From contig JANBQS010000077.1 in NCBI GenBank assembly GCA_027577415.1, forward strand, positions 1 through 40,034: 40,034 nucleotides of DNA, given 5' to 3'. Shown here piece after piece: positions 9,009 through 17,897 of this stretch (positions within the stretch are counted from its first letter, which is position 1; each line of letters starts with the position of its first letter). Made by a program: the position numbers and the translations under genes. The DNA is from Coemansia sp. RSA 922. Its lineage: Eukaryota > Kickxellomycota > Kickxellomycetes > Kickxellales > Kickxellaceae. The notes under the pieces are model-generated. The model was not told the DNA's origin. It searched no databases and saw only the letters and a program-made list of their open reading frames with translations.

Positions 9009-9299
9009 TCATGACGGAGGTGAGGTGACAATATTCATGCCTTGGCCATATTCAGAAAGCTCGGCTATTTTTTCATCCAGGTCTCTTTGACATTCATCCA
9101 TGACCTTGAGCTGGTCGCGCTGCGAAATGCTGATACCAGGCAGTGAGGCAATGGTTTCCCGCAATCTCTGCATGTGCTGCATTAAGGCCTCCATTTTGCG
9201 TGCTAGCTCAGCGCGTTGTTCGCGGCTATCTACACACAGATCAAGCATCTCGGCACACTGTGGGAGCATAGTAAAGTCGCTGGGCTGTAGTTGGTCCAT
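9009..9299 (-). CDS. MED9: Mediator complex subunit 9 (candidate)
   Basis: The protein has 96 residues and no intron. An N-terminal helical segment (~8-25) is followed by a long amphipathic helix (~27-52), then SLPGISISQRDQLK and a second helix ending near ELSEY. The LPGI-(x)-S-(x3)-Q motif between two helices is the hallmark of the Med9 C-terminal domain, and the length fits small fungal Med9 proteins. Med9 sits in the Mediator middle module with Med4 and Med7 and helps relay activator signals to RNA polymerase II. The gene diverges from the M28 peptidase across 267 bp, so the two probably share a promoter region. The family signature is short, so another two-helix coiled-coil protein remains possible. 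Confidence 0.6.
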   Translation of the reverse strand: MDQLQPSDFTMLPQCAEMLDLCVDSREQRAELARKMEALMQHMQRLRETIASLPGISISQRDQLKVMDECQRDLDEKIAELSEYGQGMNIVTSPPS

Positions 9300-9495
9300 G
9301 ATTAAAGAAATGATAAAAGTAAATAGAAACGATGTTTACTGACAGCTAAATAAAAAAAAAACAAAGCTCAAGCGAAGACGTCGTAACAAAATGACCATTC
9401 TTTAATTGTCGACTATGGTCCCTGTCATTTTCCCCCCTGATCCTAGAAGTTTCGATTGTAAGCTCGGACGTTCGAGTGCAGATAGTGTGCATCGT

Positions 9496-9566
9496 CCTTT
9501 CTTTCACTCGCTATTCAATTTTCTTTTTTACTTTTTGATTGCTTTTCTTGATACTATCTTCTTTTC
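9496..9566 (+). promoter_or_regulatory. Pyrimidine-rich tract before the M28 peptidase start
   Basis: The 70 bp before the ATG at 9567 are dominated by T and C on the coding strand, with runs such as TTTTCTTTTTTACTTTTTG. Such CT tracts mark transcription start regions in many fungal genes. The assignment rests on composition and position only. Confidence 0.4.
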
Positions 9567-11192
9567 ATGTCATCACTGGAAGGCGCGCTATCAGATGATG
9601 GAGCTCCACTGTTGCGCAGCGCTGCCAACACAGCTGACATCACTCGTCGCCGGCCACAGGGCAGCCGCATCGCAGAGTGGTATGAGACGCGCAGCCGCGA
9701 TATGCTCGCACTGACGACAGTACTCCTACTCTTAGGCATTGGCCTAGGTATGTGGGTGTACGGCACCCTGCCAACGTCTGACCGAGATGAGCACCCACAC
9801 GAGTACGCTTTAAGCACAGAGCGCATCCGCGAGCACCTCACGCAATTCCTCGACATCGCCGGCAAACACAACAATTCTCGCTCCGTAACCAATGGTCATG
9901 CCGCCAGTGCCGAGTACGTAATCTCGCAACTGCATGCTCACGGCAACTGCGATATCTACAAGCAGAGCTTTGTGTCGCCCGTATGGACGGTGCACAAGGC
10001 GCCTCGATTCAGCGTGAGAGCGCCAGTGCAAGTCGACTATATCTTTGAGACTGATTTTCAGGTGATGCGCTATGGCGGGCAGAGCGCTACTATAGATAAT
10101 GCTCGGGTAGCCATTGTTGAAGATGGAGGATGCGTGGCGGAGAGAGCCGGTGATGTGGCGGGAAAGATAGCGGTGGTACGGCCAAGCACTGGCTGCTCGT
10201 TGTTTGAGGCTGCGTTTACACTGGAGCAAATGGGCGCTAGTGCCGTGGTGTTTGTGCGTTCTGCTCGGTTCAAGACGCCGTCGACCGCGCGTGTGCGCTT
10301 TACAGATTGGAAAGAGGGAGACCCACTTATGACTGTTCCCGTCCTATCAGTTACACACTCGGTTGGCCAGCTCTTGCAAACAGCGGCAGCGTCCAAGCTG
10401 CGTATTGACATTGAGACTAATACCAGTATCGATGTGGTCAAGACGTTTAACGTATTGTGTGTTGGACGTGAGGGCGACTCGCATAGCACAGTCTTGGTCG
10501 GCTCGCATTTAGACTCGGTTGCTGCAGGACCCGGCATCAACGACAATGGATCTGGTTCGGCATCGACATTGGAAATCCAACTAACGCTAGCCCGAATCAA
10601 GTTCAAGTCGCACAACCGGATAGTGTTTGCTTGGTGGGGTGCCGAAGAGGATGGATTGCTAGGATCTCGGCATTTTGCGCGTGAGCTGGCTCATGACTGG
10701 AAGAACCGGTGGACGAGCGACGTGGGTGTACGCTGGGAGGACATTGCGCTAGATCTCAACTTTGACATGCTGGCGTCGCCTAACTTTATTGCATTAGTAC
10801 ACAATGGCACGGACGCGCCAGAGAATGCGCGTACTGGGTCTCAGCGCATTCAGCGCGTGTTTGAAGACTACTTTGTGCGCCACGACTACCCGTACGAGCT
10901 CACTGACATGCTTGCTGGATCTGACTTTGTGCCGTTTATTGACAACGGCGTACCAGCAGGCGGCGTGTTGACTGGCGCAGGCGAGTTCAAGTCCATTACC
11001 GAGCGCAGCAAGCACGGCGGCCTTGCCAATGCTGCCCTGGACACTTGCTACCACCGCGACTGTGACACGCTGCTAAACATCAACATGCTTGCCCTCGACA
11101 GAATGTCAAAGGCTGCCATGTACGCCGTCTCTACTCTGTCCAACGTCCATGACTTGCGAGGCTATTTGAATGACGCTTCTGGTATTCATTAG
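9567..11192 (+). CDS. Membrane-anchored M28 aminopeptidase (Ape3-like, PA domain)
   Basis: The protein has 541 residues. A short cytosolic N-terminus holds an acidic dileucine signal (D11-x3-L15-L16), followed by one membrane segment (~47-66), giving a type II topology. A protease-associated domain occupies ~140-285, and the M28 metallopeptidase domain ~290-535. The two-zinc site is visible: H314 and D326 (SHLDS...GINDNGSGS), E360/E361 (WWGAEEDG), D400 (LNFDM) and H496 (CYHRD). The order matches aminopeptidase Y (Ape3) of yeast vacuoles, but the present protein has an anchor where Ape3 has a cleaved signal peptide. It lacks a transferrin-receptor-type dimerisation domain, which argues against Vps70. 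Family knowledge suggests removal of N-terminal amino acids from peptides in the vacuole; vacuolar delivery is inferred from the dileucine signal. All catalytic residues look intact. Confidence 0.85.
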   Translation: MSSLEGALSDDGAPLLRSAANTADITRRRPQGSRIAEWYETRSRDMLALTTVLLLLGIGLGMWVYGTLPTSDRDEHPHEYALSTERIREHLTQFLDIAGKHNNSRSVTNGHAASAEYVISQLHAHGNCDIYKQSFVSPVWTVHKAPRFSVRAPVQVDYIFETDFQVMRYGGQSATIDNARVAIVEDGGCVAERAGDVAGKIAVVRPSTGCSLFEAAFTLEQMGASAVVFVRSARFKTPSTARVRFTDWKEGDPLMTVPVLSVTHSVGQLLQTAAASKLRIDIETNTSIDVVKTFNVLCVGREGDSHSTVLVGSHLDSVAAGPGINDNGSGSASTLEIQLTLARIKFKSHNRIVFAWWGAEEDGLLGSRHFARELAHDWKNRWTSDVGVRWEDIALDLNFDMLASPNFIALVHNGTDAPENARTGSQRIQRVFEDYFVRHDYPYELTDMLAGSDFVPFIDNGVPAGGVLTGAGEFKSITERSKHGGLANAALDTCYHRDCDTLLNINMLALDRMSKAAMYAVSTLSNVHDLRGYLNDASGIH

Positions 11193-11261
11193 CTTTTGAA
11201 CTTAACAAATCTATTGAAATATGTTATCACAGTCCGGGTCGTATGAAAGGGCTGCACTCTT

Positions 11262-12479
11262 TTAGTATACGCTAGCTCTACTCAATAGTTGCGCCCATGA
11301 GTCCCTCACCGCCTGTTCGGGCACCTCTCGCCCAATAAGCACAAGCTTGTACAGCCCAGTCGTGTGCGTAGCGTCAGTGTCCACTTCTGGCGTGGTTTCT
11401 TTGTCGGGAACCACAAACGAGTCATACATCTCGCGCACGCCCTGCACTACTACTGTCGCAGCTCCAAACGACTCGTCGCTACCCACTGGTACAAAGTCGG
11501 TTGTCAATAGTAGTGCTTTCAAACGAAGAATTTCCATCTCGCTATTCGCTTGTGCACTTGCATCGTCGCCAGGAATTCTCGAGTCCCACAACAGCTCCTG
11601 AATCCACTCATCGACGATCGACCAACGGAGTCTATGAGGTGCGCTCAGCGCCATAGTCCTAATACGCGCATCAATATGGTGGTGACCATTCTGGCTCCCC
11701 GAGAACGGCATAGTTTCGGGGCCCACATCAGCGTAGGCACCAATATTCAAAATGGTATTCAGATCGACCTTGGCATACGAAGTTCTCTCCACTCGCGCGG
11801 TGCCGTTAATTTCTCTAACCATGAGCTCGATATCAGCCAGAGCGTTGTCATCTAGAAGGTCGGACTTGTTTAACAAGATGCGATCAGCAAAGGCCAATTG
11901 CTTCTGAGCCTCGTTCATAGTCTCGCCGTCTGGAGGACACTCTGCCAATTGCCGTTCGACGTTTTTAGTATCTACCATAGTTACTATCCCATCCAACCGA
12001 ATATCGCTGCCTAGTTCCTCGTTGGACCACAGCATGGAGGCAATTTTGCCTGGATCCGCGAGGCCCGTAGTCTCGAGTAATATGTAATCGAACTTGCCTT
12101 TACGCTCCATGAGCGATTCGATCGCTTTTAGTCCCTTGTCTTTTACCGTGCAGCAGAGGCAGCCGTTTTTGAGGTCTAGCCATTCTTCGACCATTTCGCC
12201 ATTATCTACTGATGTAAATGCCTGGTCGATTCCTTGCGAGTCTCCAAACTCGTTCATGATAACGGCGATTCGCTTTCCGTGCTCTTCTGTCAATATGTAG
12301 TTGAGTAATGTGGTCTTTCCTGAGCCTAGGTACCCAGTCAGGATCGTTGCTGGTACTGGTTTGTCTTTGTCAATAGACTGGTCAGGTTGTTCGGCTGTTA
12401 GTCGAGGCGACAAGGGAAGCAGCACAGACTCGGACACGTCGATCAGTTCGGGGACAGCCTCGCTCATTCTGTTTAACAA
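11262..12479 (-). CDS. ZNG1: CobW/COG0523 GTPase, zinc chaperone ZNG1-like
   Basis: The protein has 405 residues. The G domain begins at ~43 with Walker A GYLGSGKTT (49-57). The metal-binding CLCC (107-110), LLETTGLADPG (~134-144) and the NKSD guanine-specificity motif (204-207) follow. A His triplet lies at 266-268, and the C-terminal CobW domain covers ~270-400. It closely resembles human CBWD1/ZNG1 across the G domain. ZNG1 loads zinc onto methionine aminopeptidase 1 using GTP hydrolysis. The docking motif in human ZNG1 is CPELVPI near the N-terminus; here residues 9-15 read VPELIDV, similar but without the Cys. An in-frame Met at residue 5 (12467) is an alternative start. The gene is convergent with the M28 peptidase (69 bp gap) and divergent from the PDX1-like gene. 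Confidence 0.88.
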   Translation of the reverse strand: MLNRMSEAVPELIDVSESVLLPLSPRLTAEQPDQSIDKDKPVPATILTGYLGSGKTTLLNYILTEEHGKRIAVIMNEFGDSQGIDQAFTSVDNGEMVEEWLDLKNGCLCCTVKDKGLKAIESLMERKGKFDYILLETTGLADPGKIASMLWSNEELGSDIRLDGIVTMVDTKNVERQLAECPPDGETMNEAQKQLAFADRILLNKSDLLDDNALADIELMVREINGTARVERTSYAKVDLNTILNIGAYADVGPETMPFSGSQNGHHHIDARIRTMALSAPHRLRWSIVDEWIQELLWDSRIPGDDASAQANSEMEILRLKALLLTTDFVPVGSDESFGAATVVVQGVREMYDSFVVPDKETTPEVDTDATHTTGLYKLVLIGREVPEQAVRDSWAQLLSRASVY

Positions 12480-13027
12480 AATGTATCCGTTGGATGAGTT
12501 ACTTTATAAAGAGTGATAGGTATTGGAGAAGGTATGTAAGATGTGTGCCAGACTCAGCCAACGCTGCTGATGGAGTCACTATCTCGCTCATCTAACCAGC
12601 TCCGCCACATATGGGCTCAACTGGATGCAATTAAAGCACACGCCCAAGGATAATCGTAAGCCATTGAAGCATGTTTCTGCATAACAAAGAGAACTCCAAT
12701 TCAATTTAAAAAGCGCACACAAGAAGGAATAGCTATAAAGGAATAAGAAGGCCCTTTAAAATTACTTCTCAAAGCGCCTTTTTTTTCAACAAATACATTG
12801 CTGCTCGCTAGAAAAGATGTTCGCCCTCTTTCTACAATAAAAACGTGTGCATTCTTTGCCTATTTTTATTACTTACCTTTTGTGGCAGGCGTCAGAAAAA
12901 GTTTTAATAGTATGTCATTTCTTCAAACATCTTTTTTGTCTTCACTTTTGTATTATTTTTTTTACTCGAATATTCCGTATACTTTATACTCTTCAACTAC
13001 CATTTTTTTTTATTGTTACGCTCGACT
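12480..13027. other. Divergent intergenic region between ZNG1 and the PDX1-like gene
   Basis: This 548-bp AT-rich region separates two divergent starts and probably holds both promoters. The part nearest the PDX1-like gene (~12,930-13,020) is T-rich on the coding strand. Open frames here start far from any ATG context and look like by-products of low complexity. I see no RNA gene. Confidence 0.5.
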
Positions 13028-13969
13028 ATGCCGACCAAAGCCGAAAAAGAAAGAGCTGCTAGGATTGCTGCCAGGCAGGAAGAAGCCAAGAAGAAGCAAG
13101 CTGAAAAGGACGCAAAGACAGCAGTGATAATTAAAAATATTAATGATAACCTGAAGATAACGGTCCCAGAACGAGCAAAAATGCTAAATGGTCGTATAAT
13201 AGTAGACGTTATAAACGTTGTCCAAGCCCAACTAGCTCAAGCAACGGGGTTTGCGGCAGTATGTGCGCTTGAGGCTTTGCCAGCGGTACTGAATACGCGC
13301 AAGATGAGCCGTTTGTGTGATCCCAGAGTAACTAGGGACATAGCCAACTCCGTCCTAATCCCAGTGGTAGCAAAATTCAGCATTGGTCATGATGTCGAGG
13401 CTGAGGTTGCTATACAATCTGGTGCAAATTTTATTGACGAGAGTGAGTTTGCGATTGGTGGAACTCTATCTACCTTATACGTTGAGAACAAAGGTGACCT
13501 TCCTGTTCCAGTTATTTGCGGTGTTGCCTCTTTGACCGAATGTCTTTTACGCCGTAAAGAGGGGGCCAGTATACTTCGCATCAAGAATAACTCGGCAGTC
13601 AGGGTTGACGCTACAGTTGTAATTCTAAATAACATTGCTAAGGAGGTGGAGGTGGCAAAGTACCAAGATGCAGCGGAAAGAGCAACATGGCTCGAGCCTC
13701 TAGGGTTAAAGGAATCTGACTTTGCGTTCCTATTAGGTGCCAAAAATATAGCGCCTCTCCGTCTATTTGCATACGGCGGTATCTGTACACCTCGAGATGT
13801 CGCCCTAATGATGCACATGCATTGCGCTGGTGTGTTTGTCGACAATTCTGTCTTTACTTCCGATAACCCCCGCAGGCGACTCCGTGCGATGGCACAGGCC
13901 GTTACGGACTATAAGGACATGGATAAGTTAATCGAGCTATCAATTGGAACCGCCGAAAGAATTGTCTAG
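13028..13969 (+). CDS. Degenerate PDX1/SNZ-family protein (PLP synthase lyase subunit homologue)
   Basis: The protein has 313 residues from the ATG at 13028; an in-frame ATG at 13013 would add five. Residues 1-37 are a Lys/Glu/Ala-rich extension absent from typical PdxS. From ~45 to 310 the whole PdxS/SNZ barrel can be followed: VDVINVVQA (usual MDVxNAEQA), IPVVAKFSIGH, FIDESE, VPVICGVASL, EGASILRIK, FAYGGICTP and GVFVDNSVFTS. Canonical enzymes make pyridoxal 5'-phosphate from ribose 5-phosphate, glyceraldehyde 3-phosphate and ammonia from SNO/PdxT. The catalytic Asp (D60) and both lysines (K116, K186) remain. The GEPGTGN loop after the second lysine is replaced by NNSAVRV, the GSG phosphate site by DNS, and the GGVARM segment is shortened. 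Full ORF length suggests selection, so a pseudoenzyme or regulator (compare plant PDX1.2) is more likely than a decaying gene. Activity cannot be judged from sequence alone. Confidence 0.8.
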   Translation: MPTKAEKERAARIAARQEEAKKKQAEKDAKTAVIIKNINDNLKITVPERAKMLNGRIIVDVINVVQAQLAQATGFAAVCALEALPAVLNTRKMSRLCDPRVTRDIANSVLIPVVAKFSIGHDVEAEVAIQSGANFIDESEFAIGGTLSTLYVENKGDLPVPVICGVASLTECLLRRKEGASILRIKNNSAVRVDATVVILNNIAKEVEVAKYQDAAERATWLEPLGLKESDFAFLLGAKNIAPLRLFAYGGICTPRDVALMMHMHCAGVFVDNSVFTSDNPRRRLRAMAQAVTDYKDMDKLIELSIGTAERIV

Positions 13970-14050
13970 CTGTATCAGATCCTTTTTCCACTCTTATCTA
14001 CATCTTTTTTATACTCCTATTGCCATGCCTTACAAACTGCAATCTTTGAC

Positions 14051-14056
14051 AATAAA
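14051..14056 (+). terminator. AATAAA polyadenylation signal, PDX1-like gene
   Basis: AATAAA lies 82 bp after the stop codon of the PDX1-like gene, in an AT-rich stretch before the convergent kinesin stop. Position and sequence fit a 3'-end processing signal. Confidence 0.45.
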
Positions 14057-14107
14057 AATGAATAGAAAACATTGTTTTTTTAGAAGTAAAAAAAATGTCA
14101 TAAATGT

Positions 14108-17100
14108 CTAGTTGGCTCCCCAGCCGAAAAAGCCAGTGCTCCGACTGGCCACCTTCTCCTCAACGGCGTCACCAGTCTGGGTATTGCCGCCGCCGCCACG
14201 CATGGGCTTGGCGATGCGGCTAAAGCGAAGGACGTTGCTGTTGGCAGGCTGGATAGCAGCCCTCGACGACTCGTGGTTGCGCATGCTCTGAAGCTCCTCG
14301 GTCTTGCGCTTCCATGCCTCGGTCTGGTTGCTTTGGTCCTGCAACCGGTTCTCCAAGTAAGTGATGCGCTCAGTGCGGGCCTGCAGCTTGCGCTCCAGCA
14401 AAGCCACTTGCTTCTTCAGCTCAGTGTTTTGCACAACCAGCTCCTTCTGGATCAACGTGAGCTGCGCGACGTTCTTCTCGAGCAATTGCATGCGCTGCGG
14501 CTGGCCGGGGTTGCTGGCACGGCGGCTGAGCTGATCAATCTGGCTGCGCGACTCGTCTAGTGCCATCTCGAGCTCGATGATCTTCTCGCAGCGGTTCTGC
14601 ACATCGCGCATCAGCGACTTGCGCATAGTGTCATACTCCAGAATGCGCTGAGCCATTTCGCGACGCATCATGTGCATCTCGCGCTCCTTCAGCATTGCGT
14701 GCTCGGTGGCCGCGGCAACGTCGCTACCGATGGTGCTGTTGGCAGATGTGGCCGCGGCTGTCGCTACCTCGCTCTTGCTCTTGTTGATCTCCTCCGTCAA
14801 CATTTCAATCTTGGCTTGGAGGTCGCGGTTCTCGCCACGCAGTTCGCGGATAGCTGCAATGTTCTTGGTAGCCTCCTCCTGCCGACGCTGCAAATCGGCG
14901 TGAGCCAAGTCAAGCTGGGTCTTCTGGTTGCTGATTTTGTTGTTGTAGTTGTCCTCCAGCTTCTGCTTGAGGTCGTTGAACGTCTCGTTGTCGCGGTTGT
15001 TCTGCTGCTCGTCGGCAACAATAGACTGCTCAAGCATCTCCTCGTAGTCGACAAGCAGCTTTTCGTACTTGGCGTCAAACTCGGCGATCTGCGCTGTCAG
15101 CTCAGCATTCCTCTGAACCGACTCATTAATAAGGGCGGCCTTTTCCTGGATCGTGTCGCGGCATTCATCGACTTCGCGGCGCATCTGCATCATCATCTCG
15201 ACACGCTTGTTGTCGTCGTCGCCAGCCTCAACAAGCGACCGCAAAAGATCGCCCATGCCGGCCTCATGCCGCGAGATAGCCTTGGCCGAATCCAAATCGT
15301 TGACCATGGCAGCGACGCGAGCCAGCCTCTCCTTTTCCTTGTCGGCAGCAACGCTTCCATTCGCCTCTAGGCGTAGCTTGGACATCTCGATCTCTAGCTT
15401 TTCGATCGTGGCGTTCATCTCCCCGTTAGCCTCAGTCAGGCTATCAATCGTAAGAGCAGAATCCTCGAGTCCAAACTTGACCTTGTCCAGCTCAAACTTG
15501 AGCAACGCAACCTCGTTAGCCAACTCGGTGTTGTGCTTGCCGGCAGAGGCCAATTCCGTCTTTAGGTACTCGACTTCATCGCGCGAGGCTTGTAATGCCC
15601 TGAAAGCTTCTTGATAGTCGCGGTCTTTATCAGCAATAAGATCGCTGAGCTCGTTTTCGCGACGCAGAAACTCCTCACGCTCGTCCTCGCTCATTACTGT
15701 GAGCGGCGATCCGGACCGTGACCCAAGTTCAGACATTAGCGAGTCGTGCAGCAACATGGACGATGGCGTAGGAGAGCCCACGCGAGTACCAGTTGGCGTT
15801 GGGCTGAGCGGCGGGATGGCGTTGCCCACGCCAGCGCTGACCGACATCCGGCCGCTCATAGCAGTGCTCGACCGAGGCGTAAGAGAGCCGGCATGTCGCC
15901 CGCCAGCGGCGCTACTCTTCGAAGTCGGGGTCGCCGGCTGAGCAACAGGCGGTGCATTTGGCGGCCGCTCCTTGCCAACGATCTTTTCCCATGTGGCATA
16001 GCTCTCCACTTCAACTGAGCCACCACGTCGCCAGGTCTTGACCTCGCCCTCGAGGGCAGTGACATAGGTCTGGAACGAAATGCACTGTGCGCGGGCCTTC
16101 TTGAGCATGAGCTTGAGCTCAGCGGGGCTAAAGTCCTGGTTGACCTTGGCCTTGTTCTTGATCGACTTTGCCCGCATGCCAAATCGCAGAGTACCAACAG
16201 TCTCGGCCGAGTTGAAGGAAGAGGGAGAGCAGTTAATGATAAGCGTCGTTCGTGAATTGCCACCGAGAGACTCTTGCAAAATGCGAGTAAGCTTTGAGTC
16301 GCGGTAGGGGATGTGCGTGGACTTGCCGTCAGTCAGGGCATTTATAACCATGCCGAGAGCCGATAAAGACTTGTTGATCTTTTTGGCTTCCTCCAATGTC
16401 TGGCCTGTGGCGCCCGTTTTGCCGACCTTTTCTGATCCAGCTAGATCGACGAGGAATAGGCGGCCTAACTTGGTCTTGCCACTGGTTGTGTCCTTTTGCT
16501 CGATGGAGATTTGGAAGATGCTGTGACTGCGCGAACTCTCGGCGTTCATGTTGGTACTGGCAACAACGCGGTTACTGGCTCCCTGGCGCATGACTTGGTA
16601 GACCTCGTCGATACTGCTGACAAAGACTTCCATCAGGCCCTTGACGTAGACGCCGTTCGCCTTGTCCTCGTGTACAGGCAGGTTGCCCTCGTCTGGGTTG
16701 AGCAAATCGCGAATGCGCTCCATGTAAATCTCCATATACGAGGACTTTACCATGTACTCGAGAGTAGGCGGAGACTCGATGATCTTTGCGAATATACCCT
16801 CGACAATACGTGGAATGATACCCTTGAGGTCGTCGTTGTCAATGTCGGCGCCCATCATGGTAAACGTCTTTCCCGAGCCAGTCTGTCCGTAGCAAAACAC
16901 CGTGCCATTGTAGCCGTTGAATATGTCTATAAAAGAGATAACACGTATGTTGAATCGGAGCCATTTAGAGCCGGATCAATTGAGATCAGAGCTTACGCTC
17001 AGAGCGCATGGTGCTCAGCCAGCGCCATAAACTCTGCGCATATCTTCAACTACGAGGCATCTTTGCACACAGTGCATGTGTGCGATAGGGAGGGTAGAGT

Positions 17101-17632
17101 GCGAGAGACGAAGGGGGCAGAAATGCGCCTCTACTTGCCACTAGATATGCCAATTAAAAGAGAGAATAAGAGATCGGCAAGTTCCGCGCCCCCCTCATGA
17201 CTTTGTTCTTTGCACGAGAACGATAGTCACAAAGACACCCCAGTATGCTTACCTTCGAGCGTATCGCGAATAGCGTAGTTGTATATTTGCGACTGCGTTG
17301 TATTCGAGCCGAACACGCGGTCAAAGGTGAAGGATCCGGCGTGTTCCTCGCACTATAAGAGTTTCAAGTGTAAAAAAAAAAAAGTTCCTGCATAAATTAG
17401 CAGTCGGCCCATTTAAGGACGAAAACGTGAACACAGGTTCCGGCTTGCAACGCCACCTATGCGCAGCTATTCCCCGAGAGAAAGAGAAAAGAGCATTTCT
17501 GGTCAATTTTACCTTTATTCCAACGGTGGTGTCATCTTCAATTTCGACAACAGATGTTCCGCCCGACTTGACTTCCAACGAATTGGGCGGGCGGAAGCGC
17601 GCAATAACCTTGATGTTATTGTCTTGCGACAT
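14108..17632 (-). CDS. Conventional kinesin (kinesin-1 heavy chain), three exons
   Basis: Exons are 17632-17513, 17352-17253 and 16926-14108. They join in frame to 1012 residues across introns of 160 and 326 bp (GTAAAA...TATAG and GTAAGC...TATAG). The join restores an unbroken motor: NNIKVIARFRPPN, then SFTFDRVFG, then NGYNGTVFCYGQTGSGKT. P-loop is ~87-94, switch I NMNAESSRSH ~199-208, and switch II DLAGSE ~234-239. A neck and fungal-type segment (VTALEGEVKTW) follow, then a Ser/Pro hinge (~400-480), long coiled coils (~485-930) and a tail. The tail contains RIAKPMR (IAK at ~978-980), the autoinhibitory motif of conventional kinesins. Fungal kinesin-1 is a fast, light-chain-free plus-end motor for vesicles and early endosomes. 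All nucleotide-binding motifs are intact. The gene lies 265 bp downstream of the ALKBH8-like gene on the same strand. Confidence 0.95.
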
Positions 17633-17897
17633 TGCCAGCGGTGTAAGTAATTAGCAACCAGCAAGTAAACAAAAAAGCGACGCCTAGACGGCGACAAAGC
17701 TCCTCTGCTGTGGGCGCAATCGATGTCTTTGTGTGCGCAAGAGGCACAAAATACACTGTTATAAAAAAAATGAAAATTCAAGAATCGAAGAGAAAAGCAA
17801 AGAAGAGATGCCCAAAAAGAAGAGTGTGTGGGGATGGATGTGGAGAGAATGAATGGCTGGATCGGTGATCTGCAGTGACATGGGACTCGTTCCCCCC

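Noticed and set aside
14672..15370. A 232-codon plus-strand frame opposite the kinesin coiled coil
   Set aside because: Leu/Val-rich antisense translation of Gln/Glu/Lys-rich heptads is a known artefact.
16496..17200. A 234-codon plus-strand frame opposite the kinesin gene
   Set aside because: It mirrors the conserved motor domain and runs into its intron; it has no domain of its own.
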